A stretch of 64,000 nt of DNA from CBDCGS01 sp965216915. Its GTDB lineage: Bacteria > Pseudomonadota > Alphaproteobacteria > UBA828. Location of the stretch: the NCBI GenBank assembly GCA_965216915.1, contig CBDCGS010000011.1, forward strand, positions 1 to 64,000, given 5' to 3'. Shown one piece after another: positions 44,397-52,133 of this stretch. Below the pieces are notes generated by a model. It saw only the letters and a program-made list of their open reading frames with translations, searched no databases and was not told the DNA's origin. Made by a program: the position numbers and the translations under genes. Each line of letters begins with the position of its first letter. Within the stretch, counting starts at the first letter, position 1.

Positions 44397-44481
44397 GAAC
44401 CGTCCGCCCGCGCGCACGCTCCGCCCTTCCTCGACACCTACGGGAGCCGATGATACGGTTTTCCCAAAATGGGGGCCTGCC

Positions 44482-45690
44482 ATGTCGATGAAAATCTTCC
44501 CTGCCGAAGAATATGAGGCGCGTTGGGAAAAGGTTCACGACGAGATGCGCCGGCGCGGTTACGAGCATGCCGTGATCTGGTCGCGCGGCGCCTGCACGTG
44601 GGACCGCTGCTCGAATTTGCTTTGGCTCGTCAACCATTTCTGTGGTCATCCGGCACAAACACCGGACAACAACCTATGGCAGGGTCGCGGATACAACGCC
44701 GTCATCATGCAGCCCGGGACGACGCCGGAGCTTCATATCGACGAGCTGCTCGACCCGCACGACTGGCTCGCGACCGAACGGGTTGAATGGCATATGAACC
44801 CGATCCACGGTGTCGCCGACTCACTCAACCAAAGAAAGGTCGCCGGCAAGGTCGCGCTGGTCGGGACCGACTTCTTCCCCTGCAAATATATGGACATGCT
44901 GCGGGAGCGAACGCCGGCGATCGAGTGGGTGGCGGAGGACGACCTCGTCAAATGCGTCCAGCACATCAAGAGCCCGCGCGAGCTCGACGTGTTCCGCGAA
45001 GCCGGCGATATCGTGACCAAGGGCCTCAACGTCACCATGGAGGGTCTGGTCGCGGGGAAAGTGGAAGCCGACGCCGCCGCCGACGGCGCCCACGAGATCA
45101 TCAAGCGGGGCGGCATGCCCTATATCATCCGCCTGGCCCACGGCACGGACAATGAGCTGATCAACTTTGCCCGCTATCCGCTGACCGGCGCCGATTTCGC
45201 CTCGGCACCGGAGAAAGGGGATCTCGTCCGGGCCTGGATCATGGGCCCGATGCGCCACGGCTACTTCCTCGATCCCGGGCGCAGCGCGGTTTGCGGCGGC
45301 AAGCCGACCAATGCCCAGAAAGAGCTGCTCGAGGCGTGCATCGGCATCGTCGAGGGGGTCATGGCGAAAATCCGCCCCGGCGTCCTCGCCCATGATCTTG
45401 CACGCGAGGGTGACCGCCTGGTCGCCGAGGCAGGCGGTGGCGAAACGGAGGATGCCGCTGCGGCGCAGTGGCCGCTCTATGGACATCTCTGCGATCACAT
45501 GTTCGAGAACCCGATGTACGGCCTCACCACCTGCGGTGCCGAGGAAACGATCGAGGAGAACATGGTCTGCAGCTCCGAGGCGTTTTTGACCTGGGAGGGA
45601 GTGGGCGCGGTCGGCTTCGAGGAGAACGTCATCGTCACCAAAGACGGGCCCGAGCTGATCACGAAGACCCCGCTCTACTACTGGGACTAG
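44482..45690 (+). CDS. M24-fold (aminopeptidase P/creatinase-like) protein, metal site incomplete
   Basis: The protein has 402 residues. The pita-bread domain starts at about KSPRELDVFREAGDIV. GYFLDPGRS keeps the second metal Asp of M24 enzymes, and GHLCDHMFENP and SSEAFLTWEGVGAVGFEENVIVT keep the His and both Glu ligands, but the first Asp (normally in the D-x-G three residues before the loop) reads Ile in WIMGPMRHGY. It therefore may be metal-free or bind one ion. It also lacks the creatinase Glu in this loop. The 91-base leader is short and the AbgB-like gene follows after 16 bases. Confidence 0.82.
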   Translation: MSMKIFPAEEYEARWEKVHDEMRRRGYEHAVIWSRGACTWDRCSNLLWLVNHFCGHPAQTPDNNLWQGRGYNAVIMQPGTTPELHIDELLDPHDWLATERVEWHMNPIHGVADSLNQRKVAGKVALVGTDFFPCKYMDMLRERTPAIEWVAEDDLVKCVQHIKSPRELDVFREAGDIVTKGLNVTMEGLVAGKVEADAAADGAHEIIKRGGMPYIIRLAHGTDNELINFARYPLTGADFASAPEKGDLVRAWIMGPMRHGYFLDPGRSAVCGGKPTNAQKELLEACIGIVEGVMAKIRPGVLAHDLAREGDRLVAEAGGGETEDAAAAQWPLYGHLCDHMFENPMYGLTTCGAEETIEENMVCSSEAFLTWEGVGAVGFEENVIVTKDGPELITKTPLYYWD

Positions 45691-45706
45691 CTGCGGCACG
45701 GCGGCG

Positions 45707-47314
45707 GTGGGCGACGAGGTCACTCACGCATTGTCGAAGGCACAGCGCGTCGCGCTGGGTTGGGTCGCGGACAACGAGCAGAACCTCTCCGATTGGAACC
45801 AGGTCATTTGGCAATTTGCCGAACCGGCATGGCGCGAGTACCGGTCGGCTGCTTGGTATGTCGAGCGGCTCCGCGCGGAAGGGTTCTCGGTTGAGGAAGG
45901 CTCCGGCGGCATGCCCACCGCCTTCATGGCGACCTATGGCAACGGCGCGCCGGTGCTCGGCGCCTATGCCGAGTACGACGTCGTGCCCGGCAATTGCCAG
46001 GACGCGACGCCTTACCCCAAGCCTCGCGATGGCTTGAGCCGCTTCGCCGCCGGCCACACCGATCCACATTCGGCTCTCGGGATCGGTGCGCTCGCCGGCC
46101 TGCTCGGCGCCAAGCACGCGATGGACGAGCTCGACCTGCCAGGCACCCTCAGGTTCTTCGGCGAGCCGGCCGAGAAAGTCCTGGGATCGAAGCCGGTTCA
46201 CGCGGCCAAGGGCTATTACGATGGCGTCGATGCGTTCATCAGCTTCCATCCGGCCTACATGCTGCCCTACTTCAACACGACCCGCTGGGACACCCATTCG
46301 GGCGCCACATACACGCGGATCTATGAATTTCGCTGCGAGGAGCCCGAGACTTGGTTGAGTAGCGCAGCCTCGCCCATTCCGGCGGCGCATGGAATGCCGC
46401 GGGCGCCCGGCGCGCTCGATGCTGCATGCCTCATGTACACGGCGGTCAAATACACCAAGGACAACATCATCCCGACGGCGGTGCCGTGGTTCATGAGCGA
46501 GTTCATGATGGCAGGTGGCCAGGCGACGGCGGACAACCTGCCCCACCACATTGCCCTCCTCCAATATTGCTGGCGCACGCCGGGCCCCGAATACAGCGAT
46601 CGTCTGCTCCAGGTGCTCGACAACAACGCCGATCACGCCGCGGCGCTTGCCCATTGCGCCGTGCGCAAACACTGGGCCTCGCGTTTGCGCCCCGGCCTGG
46701 CCAACCACGCGATGGCGGCCCTGACATACCGAAATCTCGCGGCGGTCGGGCCGCCTGTGTTCGGCGACGAGGCGAAGGAGTTCGCCCGTGCGATTCAACG
46801 CAACCTCGACGTTGAACCAATGGCCGAGCCTTTCGCTGACGCCTGCAGCGAGTTGATCACGCCGGAGGCGGCAGAGGCGAAGATGCGCGAAAGCCTGCCG
46901 CCCGGGATCCGCAACTTCACCTCGGATGACTACGTCGAATACACGTGGCACGCGCCGACCGCGCGGCTCTATGTCGGGCGTCCCATGCTGAACACGCCAC
47001 AGCCCGGCTACCAATATCCCGCCTGGGTGATGAACGCCCTCGGCGGCCACCGGGCCTGTATCGATCCGATGATCATGTCGGCCGGTCGAACCATCGCGGC
47101 GACGCTGGTCGACCTGCTCACCAACCGGGCGGCGCTCGAGAGGGCGCAGAGCGAGTTCAAGGAGCGCACCGGTGGCGGCATCGGAGGCACACGCTGGCGC
47201 GCTCCGCTTCTCCCGCCGGATTTCGCGCCACCCATCAATTTCCCATGGCCGGAATATATCTCGACCGTGCGCGGCGACGAATGGTGGATCCCCACCACGG
47301 ACGACGACCGCTAG
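45707..47314 (+). CDS. M20-type amidohydrolase, AbgB-like
   Basis: The protein has 535 residues from GTG 45707. VLGAYAEYDVVPGNCQDATPYPKPR gives the Ala-Glu-Tyr-Asp version of the metal motif found in the AbgB (p-aminobenzoyl-glutamate hydrolase) branch, followed by AAGHTDPHSALGIGAL, LRFFGEPAEK and FISFHPA. The dimerisation domain follows from about residue 215. It should hydrolyse an amide bond in a small molecule. The start is uncertain because no clear ribosome site is seen. Its TAG stop at 47312-47314 is inside repeat copy 3. Confidence 0.85.
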   Translation: MGDEVTHALSKAQRVALGWVADNEQNLSDWNQVIWQFAEPAWREYRSAAWYVERLRAEGFSVEEGSGGMPTAFMATYGNGAPVLGAYAEYDVVPGNCQDATPYPKPRDGLSRFAAGHTDPHSALGIGALAGLLGAKHAMDELDLPGTLRFFGEPAEKVLGSKPVHAAKGYYDGVDAFISFHPAYMLPYFNTTRWDTHSGATYTRIYEFRCEEPETWLSSAASPIPAAHGMPRAPGALDAACLMYTAVKYTKDNIIPTAVPWFMSEFMMAGGQATADNLPHHIALLQYCWRTPGPEYSDRLLQVLDNNADHAAALAHCAVRKHWASRLRPGLANHAMAALTYRNLAAVGPPVFGDEAKEFARAIQRNLDVEPMAEPFADACSELITPEAAEAKMRESLPPGIRNFTSDDYVEYTWHAPTARLYVGRPMLNTPQPGYQYPAWVMNALGGHRACIDPMIMSAGRTIAATLVDLLTNRAALERAQSEFKERTGGGIGGTRWRAPLLPPDFAPPINFPWPEYISTVRGDEWWIPTTDDDR

Positions 47315-47414
47315 AGAAAAAATCCCGAGCAGGTGGCATCACCTGCGACGACGCATTTGCGTCAATGCCAATGAGAGAGAGCATGTCACGTGAGCACGAG
47401 TGAACGCGACATGC
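47311..47414 (+). repeat. Three-hairpin palindromic repeat, copy 3
   Basis: The copy starts with CTAGAG at 47311 and runs to the end of the long arm at 47414. It keeps GCAGGTG-GCAT-CACCTGC (47329-47346), GACGCA-TT-TGCGTC, and arms GCATGTCACGT (47381-47391) / ACGCGACATGC (47404-47414) with one mismatch. Overall it is closest to copy 2. It lies between convergent genes. The right end is followed by a local tandem duplication. Confidence 0.85.
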
Positions 47415-47441
47415 GTTAGCGCGACATGCGTTAGCGCGACA
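47405..47441 (+). repeat. Tandem 15-bp duplication of the repeat arm
   Basis: The unit CGCGACATGCGTTAG occurs at 47405-47419 and 47420-47434, then a partial CGCGACA at 47435-47441. It starts within the right arm of repeat copy 3. The TTA at 47431-47433 in the second unit is the complement of the TAA stop of the minus-strand gene, so the duplication supplies the end of that gene. Confidence 0.8.
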
Positions 47442-47754
47442 ACCGGCCCGCTTCGCGCAGCCGCTCCAAAGCGCTCGCGAGAGAGCGCGCGGAGACCCGA
47501 TATTTGCTGATCCTGCCCGGCGGAAGCGTCTGGTCGCTGTTCCTGAGGACGCCGGACAGGTATGTGCGAATTTCCGCGAAGGACCGCTGTTCGGCGAGAA
47601 AATCGGCAAGCAGCGCAGCGAGCGCATCGAGCGTGATCTCTCTCTCCCACTCGACCGTGATTTTCTCCTCCATGCTGTAGCTGCCGTCGAGCAACACCAC
47701 GCCAGGGGGAGCACGTCGCTTGCCAACCTTGATGGCGCGATAGGCCTGAGCCAT
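47431..47754 (-). CDS. Small conserved-looking protein downstream of lysR
   Basis: The protein has 107 residues from ATG 47754, four bases after the LysR stop, so the two are one operon. It reads VVLLDGSYSMEEKITVEWEREITLDALAALLADFLAEQRSFAEIRTYLSGVLR and a basic helical tail. I recognise no domain; the alternation suggests a beta strand pair followed by helices. No signal peptide. The frame is open far upstream over lysR but only mirrors it. The stop lies in the tandem duplication at 47405. Confidence 0.65.
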   Translation of the reverse strand: MAQAYRAIKVGKRRAPPGVVLLDGSYSMEEKITVEWEREITLDALAALLADFLAEQRSFAEIRTYLSGVLRNSDQTLPPGRISKYRVSARSLASALERLREAGRLSR

Positions 47755-47758
47755 GGGA

Positions 47759-48640
47759 TCAGCGAAGCGCCGTGCGGTCGAGCTTCCGGTCCAGAACCTG
47801 AACCAGAAAAGCCGCGAGCTCGCGGATGGCGCGGGTCGCACCGTGGGGATTCCAGAAGAGGCCGATGTCGACGTCGTCGAGCGGCGGCAACTCCTCACAC
47901 GCCGCCAAGGAGCGCAGCGTCGGCGGCACGGTGCTCTTCGAGATTGCGGTGAGGCCGAGCCCGCTCTCGATGGCCGCCTGGTTGCCGGCGAGGTTCGAGC
48001 TTGAATACACGACCTTGTACGGCACGCCCCGGCGTCGAAGCGCGCCGAGGACGCGCACGCGATACTGGCAACCGTCGGGGAAAAGAACCAATGGCAAAGG
48101 ACGCCGCGCGCGCAGATCATGGCTTCGGCTCGAGACCCAGGCCATCGGCTCGCGCCAGAGATCGGTCAGATGCAGGCTCGGCCGATCGCCATGAACGGCG
48201 AGGACAACGTCGAACTCGTGACGACTGAGCCGTCCGGTTAAGTCCGCACTCAGCTCGCAGGTCACCTCCAGCGCAATATCCGGATTGGCCTCGGAGAACC
48301 GCCCGAGAAGCTGTGGGAGGAAGGAGAGCGCAAAGTCGCTCGGAATCCCGACACGGATGGTCCCGCTCAAGATCCCGCCATCCAGCCGGCTCACACATTC
48401 GTCGTTCAGCGCGACGATCTGCTTGGCGTATTCGAGGATGATTTCGCCCTGCGGCGTGAGGGCGAGAGATTTGCCCGTGTTGGTCAGGATTGGCGAGCCG
48501 ACGATGGTCTGCAGGCGCCGCATCTGAAGGCTCACGGCCGATTGCGACCGACCAATCTCCTCGCCCGTTCTGGAAAAGCTTCGCGTCTTCGTCAGGACGA
48601 GAAAGGTTCGCAGGATGTCCGTGGGGAGGATCCGCTCCAT
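47759..48640 (-). CDS. LysR-family transcriptional regulator
   Basis: The 293-residue protein reads from ATG 48640. The N-terminal winged helix is ILRTFLVLTKTRSFSRTGEEIGRSQSAVSLQMRRLQTIVGSPIL, followed by LTPQGEIILEYAKQIVAL. The effector domain begins at about residue 90 (GTIRVGIPSDFALSFLPQLLGRF). It is divergent from the creatinase-hyu-ABC transporter operon across a 184-base AT-richer gap (48641-48824), the classical arrangement for a LysR activator of the adjacent operon. An earlier in-frame ATG at 48694 is possible. Confidence 0.9.
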   Translation of the reverse strand: MERILPTDILRTFLVLTKTRSFSRTGEEIGRSQSAVSLQMRRLQTIVGSPILTNTGKSLALTPQGEIILEYAKQIVALNDECVSRLDGGILSGTIRVGIPSDFALSFLPQLLGRFSEANPDIALEVTCELSADLTGRLSRHEFDVVLAVHGDRPSLHLTDLWREPMAWVSSRSHDLRARRPLPLVLFPDGCQYRVRVLGALRRRGVPYKVVYSSSNLAGNQAAIESGLGLTAISKSTVPPTLRSLAACEELPPLDDVDIGLFWNPHGATRAIRELAAFLVQVLDRKLDRTALR

Positions 48641-48824
48641 GCCAGCGTCATGCGCGCAGCTTATGCCCAGTCCGCGATCATTTGCATCGATCATGGTCCG
48701 AGCGACGATCGCGCCTGTCAACCACGAATATGAGCCGCACTTATGCATCTATTTGGACTATTAATTTCAACAATGCTGGACCCGGTGCTAAGGGTCGTCC
48801 TCGGGGCTACCGGGAGAGCGCGCG

Positions 48825-50063
48825 ATGCCTGATGCGGAGGCGATTGCAACGCAAAAAATTTGGACGATCGGCGAGATGCAGCGGCGGCTCGCCAACCTGC
48901 ACGTCCTGATGGATGAGATGTCGCTGGATGCCGTCATCCTCACGAGCATCCACAATGTCCTCTACTACACCGGCTTCTTCTGTCCCCCCTTTGGCCGGCT
49001 CCACTCCGCTGTGATCCCGCGCCGGGGCGAGCCTGCGCTGATCGTCTCGTCGATCGAGGACGAGCGCCCGGCCCATTGCTGCTACTTCGCGGATATCCGC
49101 TCGTTCCACGATTGGGCGATGAGCCCCTTGCAGAACAATGTGCGGCTCTTCGACGAGGTGCTCAGCGACAACGGCATCCGAAGCGGGCGCCTAGGCTATG
49201 AGGAAGACACCGTCTCGGTCGGCTTCATGGCCTTGATCGATGCGACGCTCGACGGCTTTGAATTCGTCGACGTGGCGGAAGACACCATGCGCCAACGCCT
49301 GATCAAGTCGGAGGAAGAGATCGGTGTCATCAGGCACGGAGTCGAAATTTGCGAGGTTGGCGGCTACGCCGCGCTCGAGGCGCTGAAGCCAGGGGTGACC
49401 GAGGTCGAGCTCGCGCGCGCGGCGAATTCTGCCATCGAGAATGAGCTCCGCGCGCGCTTCCCCGACATCGAAGTCGACAATCTCAACATGTGCTGGGTTC
49501 AGACGGGGCCCTATCGGAGCCGCGTCGGCCACATCATGAATGCGCACCGATCCGTCCGGCAGGGCGAGATGATCAGCCTCAATCCCTATGCCATCCTCGC
49601 CGGCTACTATCACGTCCTCGAGCGCAGCCTCTATTGGGGCCACATCCCCGACGATGCGTTCGAGGTTTTCAAGGTTAACGTGACGGCCCACCATGCAGGC
49701 CTCGACACTCTGCGGGCCGGCATCAAATGCTCGGATGTCGACAGGGTGATCAACCCGATCTACGAGGAGGCAGGCTTGCTCGCCGGCCGTTCTTTCGGCA
49801 CCGGCCATTCGGTCGGCATCATGTCGATCTGGTTCGGCCGCGAGGAGGGCGGCGAACTGCGCCAGTACAACGACACGGTTCTCCAGGAGAATATGGTCGT
49901 GACCATGGAACCGATGGTGAATGTCGACGGCCTCGGTGGCTTTCGCCATCACGACATTTGTCGGATCACCGCGGACGGTATCGAGAACCTCAATACCTTC
50001 CCACGTGGCGTCCTCTTGGCGCAGGATGACGGACGCCTCGATGAGCTGTGGTTGCCGTCGTGA
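48825..50063 (+). CDS. Creatinase-family amidinohydrolase
   Basis: The 412-residue protein has the M24 pita-bread fold, and its loops follow creatinase: NVLYYTGFFCPPFGRLHSAVI, GYYHVLERSLYWGHI and VVTMEPMV. From memory of Pseudomonas creatinase, the catalytic residues Phe62, Arg64, His232, Tyr258, Glu262, Arg335 and Glu358 fall here on Phe56, Arg58, His236, Tyr262, Glu266, Arg339 and Glu362. The offset is -6 for the first two and +4 for all the rest, which supports a real active site. It lacks M24 metal ligands, as creatinase does. The known reaction is creatine plus water to sarcosine and urea. The next gene overlaps by GTGA at 50060. Confidence 0.8.
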   Translation: MPDAEAIATQKIWTIGEMQRRLANLHVLMDEMSLDAVILTSIHNVLYYTGFFCPPFGRLHSAVIPRRGEPALIVSSIEDERPAHCCYFADIRSFHDWAMSPLQNNVRLFDEVLSDNGIRSGRLGYEEDTVSVGFMALIDATLDGFEFVDVAEDTMRQRLIKSEEEIGVIRHGVEICEVGGYAALEALKPGVTEVELARAANSAIENELRARFPDIEVDNLNMCWVQTGPYRSRVGHIMNAHRSVRQGEMISLNPYAILAGYYHVLERSLYWGHIPDDAFEVFKVNVTAHHAGLDTLRAGIKCSDVDRVINPIYEEAGLLAGRSFGTGHSVGIMSIWFGREEGGELRQYNDTVLQENMVVTMEPMVNVDGLGGFRHHDICRITADGIENLNTFPRGVLLAQDDGRLDELWLPS

Positions 50064-52120
50064 CGGCGCGGCTCGCTGCCGACATCGGCGGCACGTTCAC
50101 GGACCTGGTTCTGCTCGATCGCGACGGCGGCGTGCACGTGGAGAAAACGCTCTCGACGCCCGCCAACTTCAAGGACGGCGTGATCAGCGGCGTCGAGGCT
50201 GTTCTGACGAAAGCGGCGAAGGAAACCGGCGTGCCGACCTCGCTCGGCGACGTCGACTATTTCGTGCATGGCGCGACCGTCGTCCTCAACGCGTTGCTGG
50301 AGCGGAAGCTCCCCAAGGCCGCATTGGTCACGACCAAGGGCTTTCGCGACGTGCTCGAAATCATGCGCACCAACAACCCGCGTATGTACGATCTCAAATG
50401 GGTCAAGCCGAGGCCCTTGATTCCGCGCCATCTGCGGTTCGAGGTCGCCGAGCGCGTGCGGCATACGGGCGATGTCCTGGTTGAGCTCGATGAGGCCGCA
50501 ACGCGCGATGTGGCGCGCCACATCCGATCGCTCGGCATAACCTCTGTGGCGCTTTGCTTCCTCCATGCTTACGCCAACCCGGAGCATGAGCGGCGCGCGC
50601 GCGACATCTTTCTGGAGGAGCATCCTGACGCGCTCGTCACGATCTCCTCCGATGTCGCGAGCGAACTCAGGGAATTCGAGCGCACCTCGACGGTCGCCAT
50701 CAATGCAAGCACGATTCCGATCATCTCGTCCTATCTCGATGGATTGACCCAGGAGCTCAAGAAACGCGGGCTCGAACGGGACTTGTTCGTCATGCAGTCG
50801 AACGGCGGTGTGATCACGAGCCAGACGGCGCGCTCGCTACCGGTGCGAACCGTGATGTCCGGACCGGCCGGCGGGGTGGTCGGGGCGCAGTTCATCGCCA
50901 ACCGCATGGGCTTGCGCGACGTCGCGACCATCGATATCGGCGGGACGAGCAGCGACATGGGGGTCATCGCCGACGGTTTGGCACGCACAATCGACCAGAG
51001 CGAGGTCGAGGGCTGGCCCATCATGGCACCGATGATCGAGATCCTCGCGATCGGCGCGGGCGGAGGCAGCATCGCGTGGATCGACGCGGGGGGAGCGCTC
51101 CGCGTCGGACCCCAGAGTGCCGGCGCCCGGCCCGGCCCGGCATGCTACGGTCTCGGCGGGGCGGAGCCCACCGTGTCTGACGCCTGCGTCGCGCTCAACC
51201 GGCTCAATCCGGATTATTTCCTGGCGGGACAGATGACGCTCGACCGCGATGCCGCCCTACGCGCCATTCGAGACATCATCGCGCAGCCCTTGGGGATGGA
51301 CGTCGAAGCGGCGGCCGAAGGCATCCTCCGCGTGGTGACCGCCAACATGAACAAGGCGATCCGTTCCATCCTCATCGCCCGCGGCTTCGATCCGCGCGGC
51401 TTCACGCTCATGGCTTTCGGCGGGGCAGGCGGCATGATCGCCGGCGATCTCCTCGAGATCGGCGATGTGTCGAAGCTCGTCGTGCCGAGCAATCCGGGCG
51501 CGGTCTCGGCCATCGGTATGCTCGCGACCGATCTAAGGCACGATTTTGCTCAATCCCACGTCAAGCCCTTCGCGGCCGTCGACTGGTCCGAGACCAAGCG
51601 CGTGCTCGAAAGCCTCAAAGACGCGGGGGCGGCCCGGCTCTCACGCGAGGGCGTCGCGAGTGACGAGATGCGGTTCGATGACGTGCTGGATCTGCGCTAT
51701 GTAGGGCAGGACTATTATCTGCGCGTCTATGTCGACGCGGAGGATCTCGACGGCGAGCGCATTCAGGCGGATTTCAATTCGCTGCACGAGCGGACCTACG
51801 GCTTCGCCAATCCCGAATTCGACGTGGAGATGGTCAATGCGCGGGTCTTCGCGGTCGGTCGCGTCGGCCGTCCGACACTGCCGGAGACCGATGCCCGCTT
51901 GAGATCGGATAGCCCGATCACGCGCAAGGCACGCCGGCCGGTGTTCTTCGGCGGTGAATTCGTCGAGACAGACATCTACGATGTGGGCACGCTGCGCGCC
52001 GAGGATGTGATCGTCGGTCCATGCGTTGTCGAGGATCCACGCTCGACGATCGTGGTCATGCCGCGCCAAAAGGCCACGGTCGATCGTTTTCGCAACCTCA
52101 CCATCGAAGCGGCGGCGTGA
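50060..52120 (+). CDS. Hydantoinase/oxoprolinase subunit A, second set
   Basis: The 686-residue HyuA protein reads from GTG 50060, whose first bases overlap the creatinase TGA (GTGA), implying coupled translation; GTG 50048 is also in frame. LAADIGGTFTDLVLLD, HGATVVLNALLERKLPKAALVTT, IDIGGTSSDMGVI and IGAGGGSIAWIDA are the ATPase loops of the family. It pairs with HyuB downstream. Compared with the first set the sequence differs throughout, so it is a separate lineage and not a recent copy. ATP-driven opening of a cyclic amide is expected. Confidence 0.92.
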   Translation: MTARLAADIGGTFTDLVLLDRDGGVHVEKTLSTPANFKDGVISGVEAVLTKAAKETGVPTSLGDVDYFVHGATVVLNALLERKLPKAALVTTKGFRDVLEIMRTNNPRMYDLKWVKPRPLIPRHLRFEVAERVRHTGDVLVELDEAATRDVARHIRSLGITSVALCFLHAYANPEHERRARDIFLEEHPDALVTISSDVASELREFERTSTVAINASTIPIISSYLDGLTQELKKRGLERDLFVMQSNGGVITSQTARSLPVRTVMSGPAGGVVGAQFIANRMGLRDVATIDIGGTSSDMGVIADGLARTIDQSEVEGWPIMAPMIEILAIGAGGGSIAWIDAGGALRVGPQSAGARPGPACYGLGGAEPTVSDACVALNRLNPDYFLAGQMTLDRDAALRAIRDIIAQPLGMDVEAAAEGILRVVTANMNKAIRSILIARGFDPRGFTLMAFGGAGGMIAGDLLEIGDVSKLVVPSNPGAVSAIGMLATDLRHDFAQSHVKPFAAVDWSETKRVLESLKDAGAARLSREGVASDEMRFDDVLDLRYVGQDYYLRVYVDAEDLDGERIQADFNSLHERTYGFANPEFDVEMVNARVFAVGRVGRPTLPETDARLRSDSPITRKARRPVFFGGEFVETDIYDVGTLRAEDVIVGPCVVEDPRSTIVVMPRQKATVDRFRNLTIEAAA

Positions 52121-52133
52121 GGGGGCTGTAAAG

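Noticed and set aside
47431..48120. A 229-codon version of the gene at 47431 starting at 48120
   Set aside because: Its first 120 residues are a mirror of lysR in another frame; only the last 107 residues look like protein and have a start right after the lysR stop.
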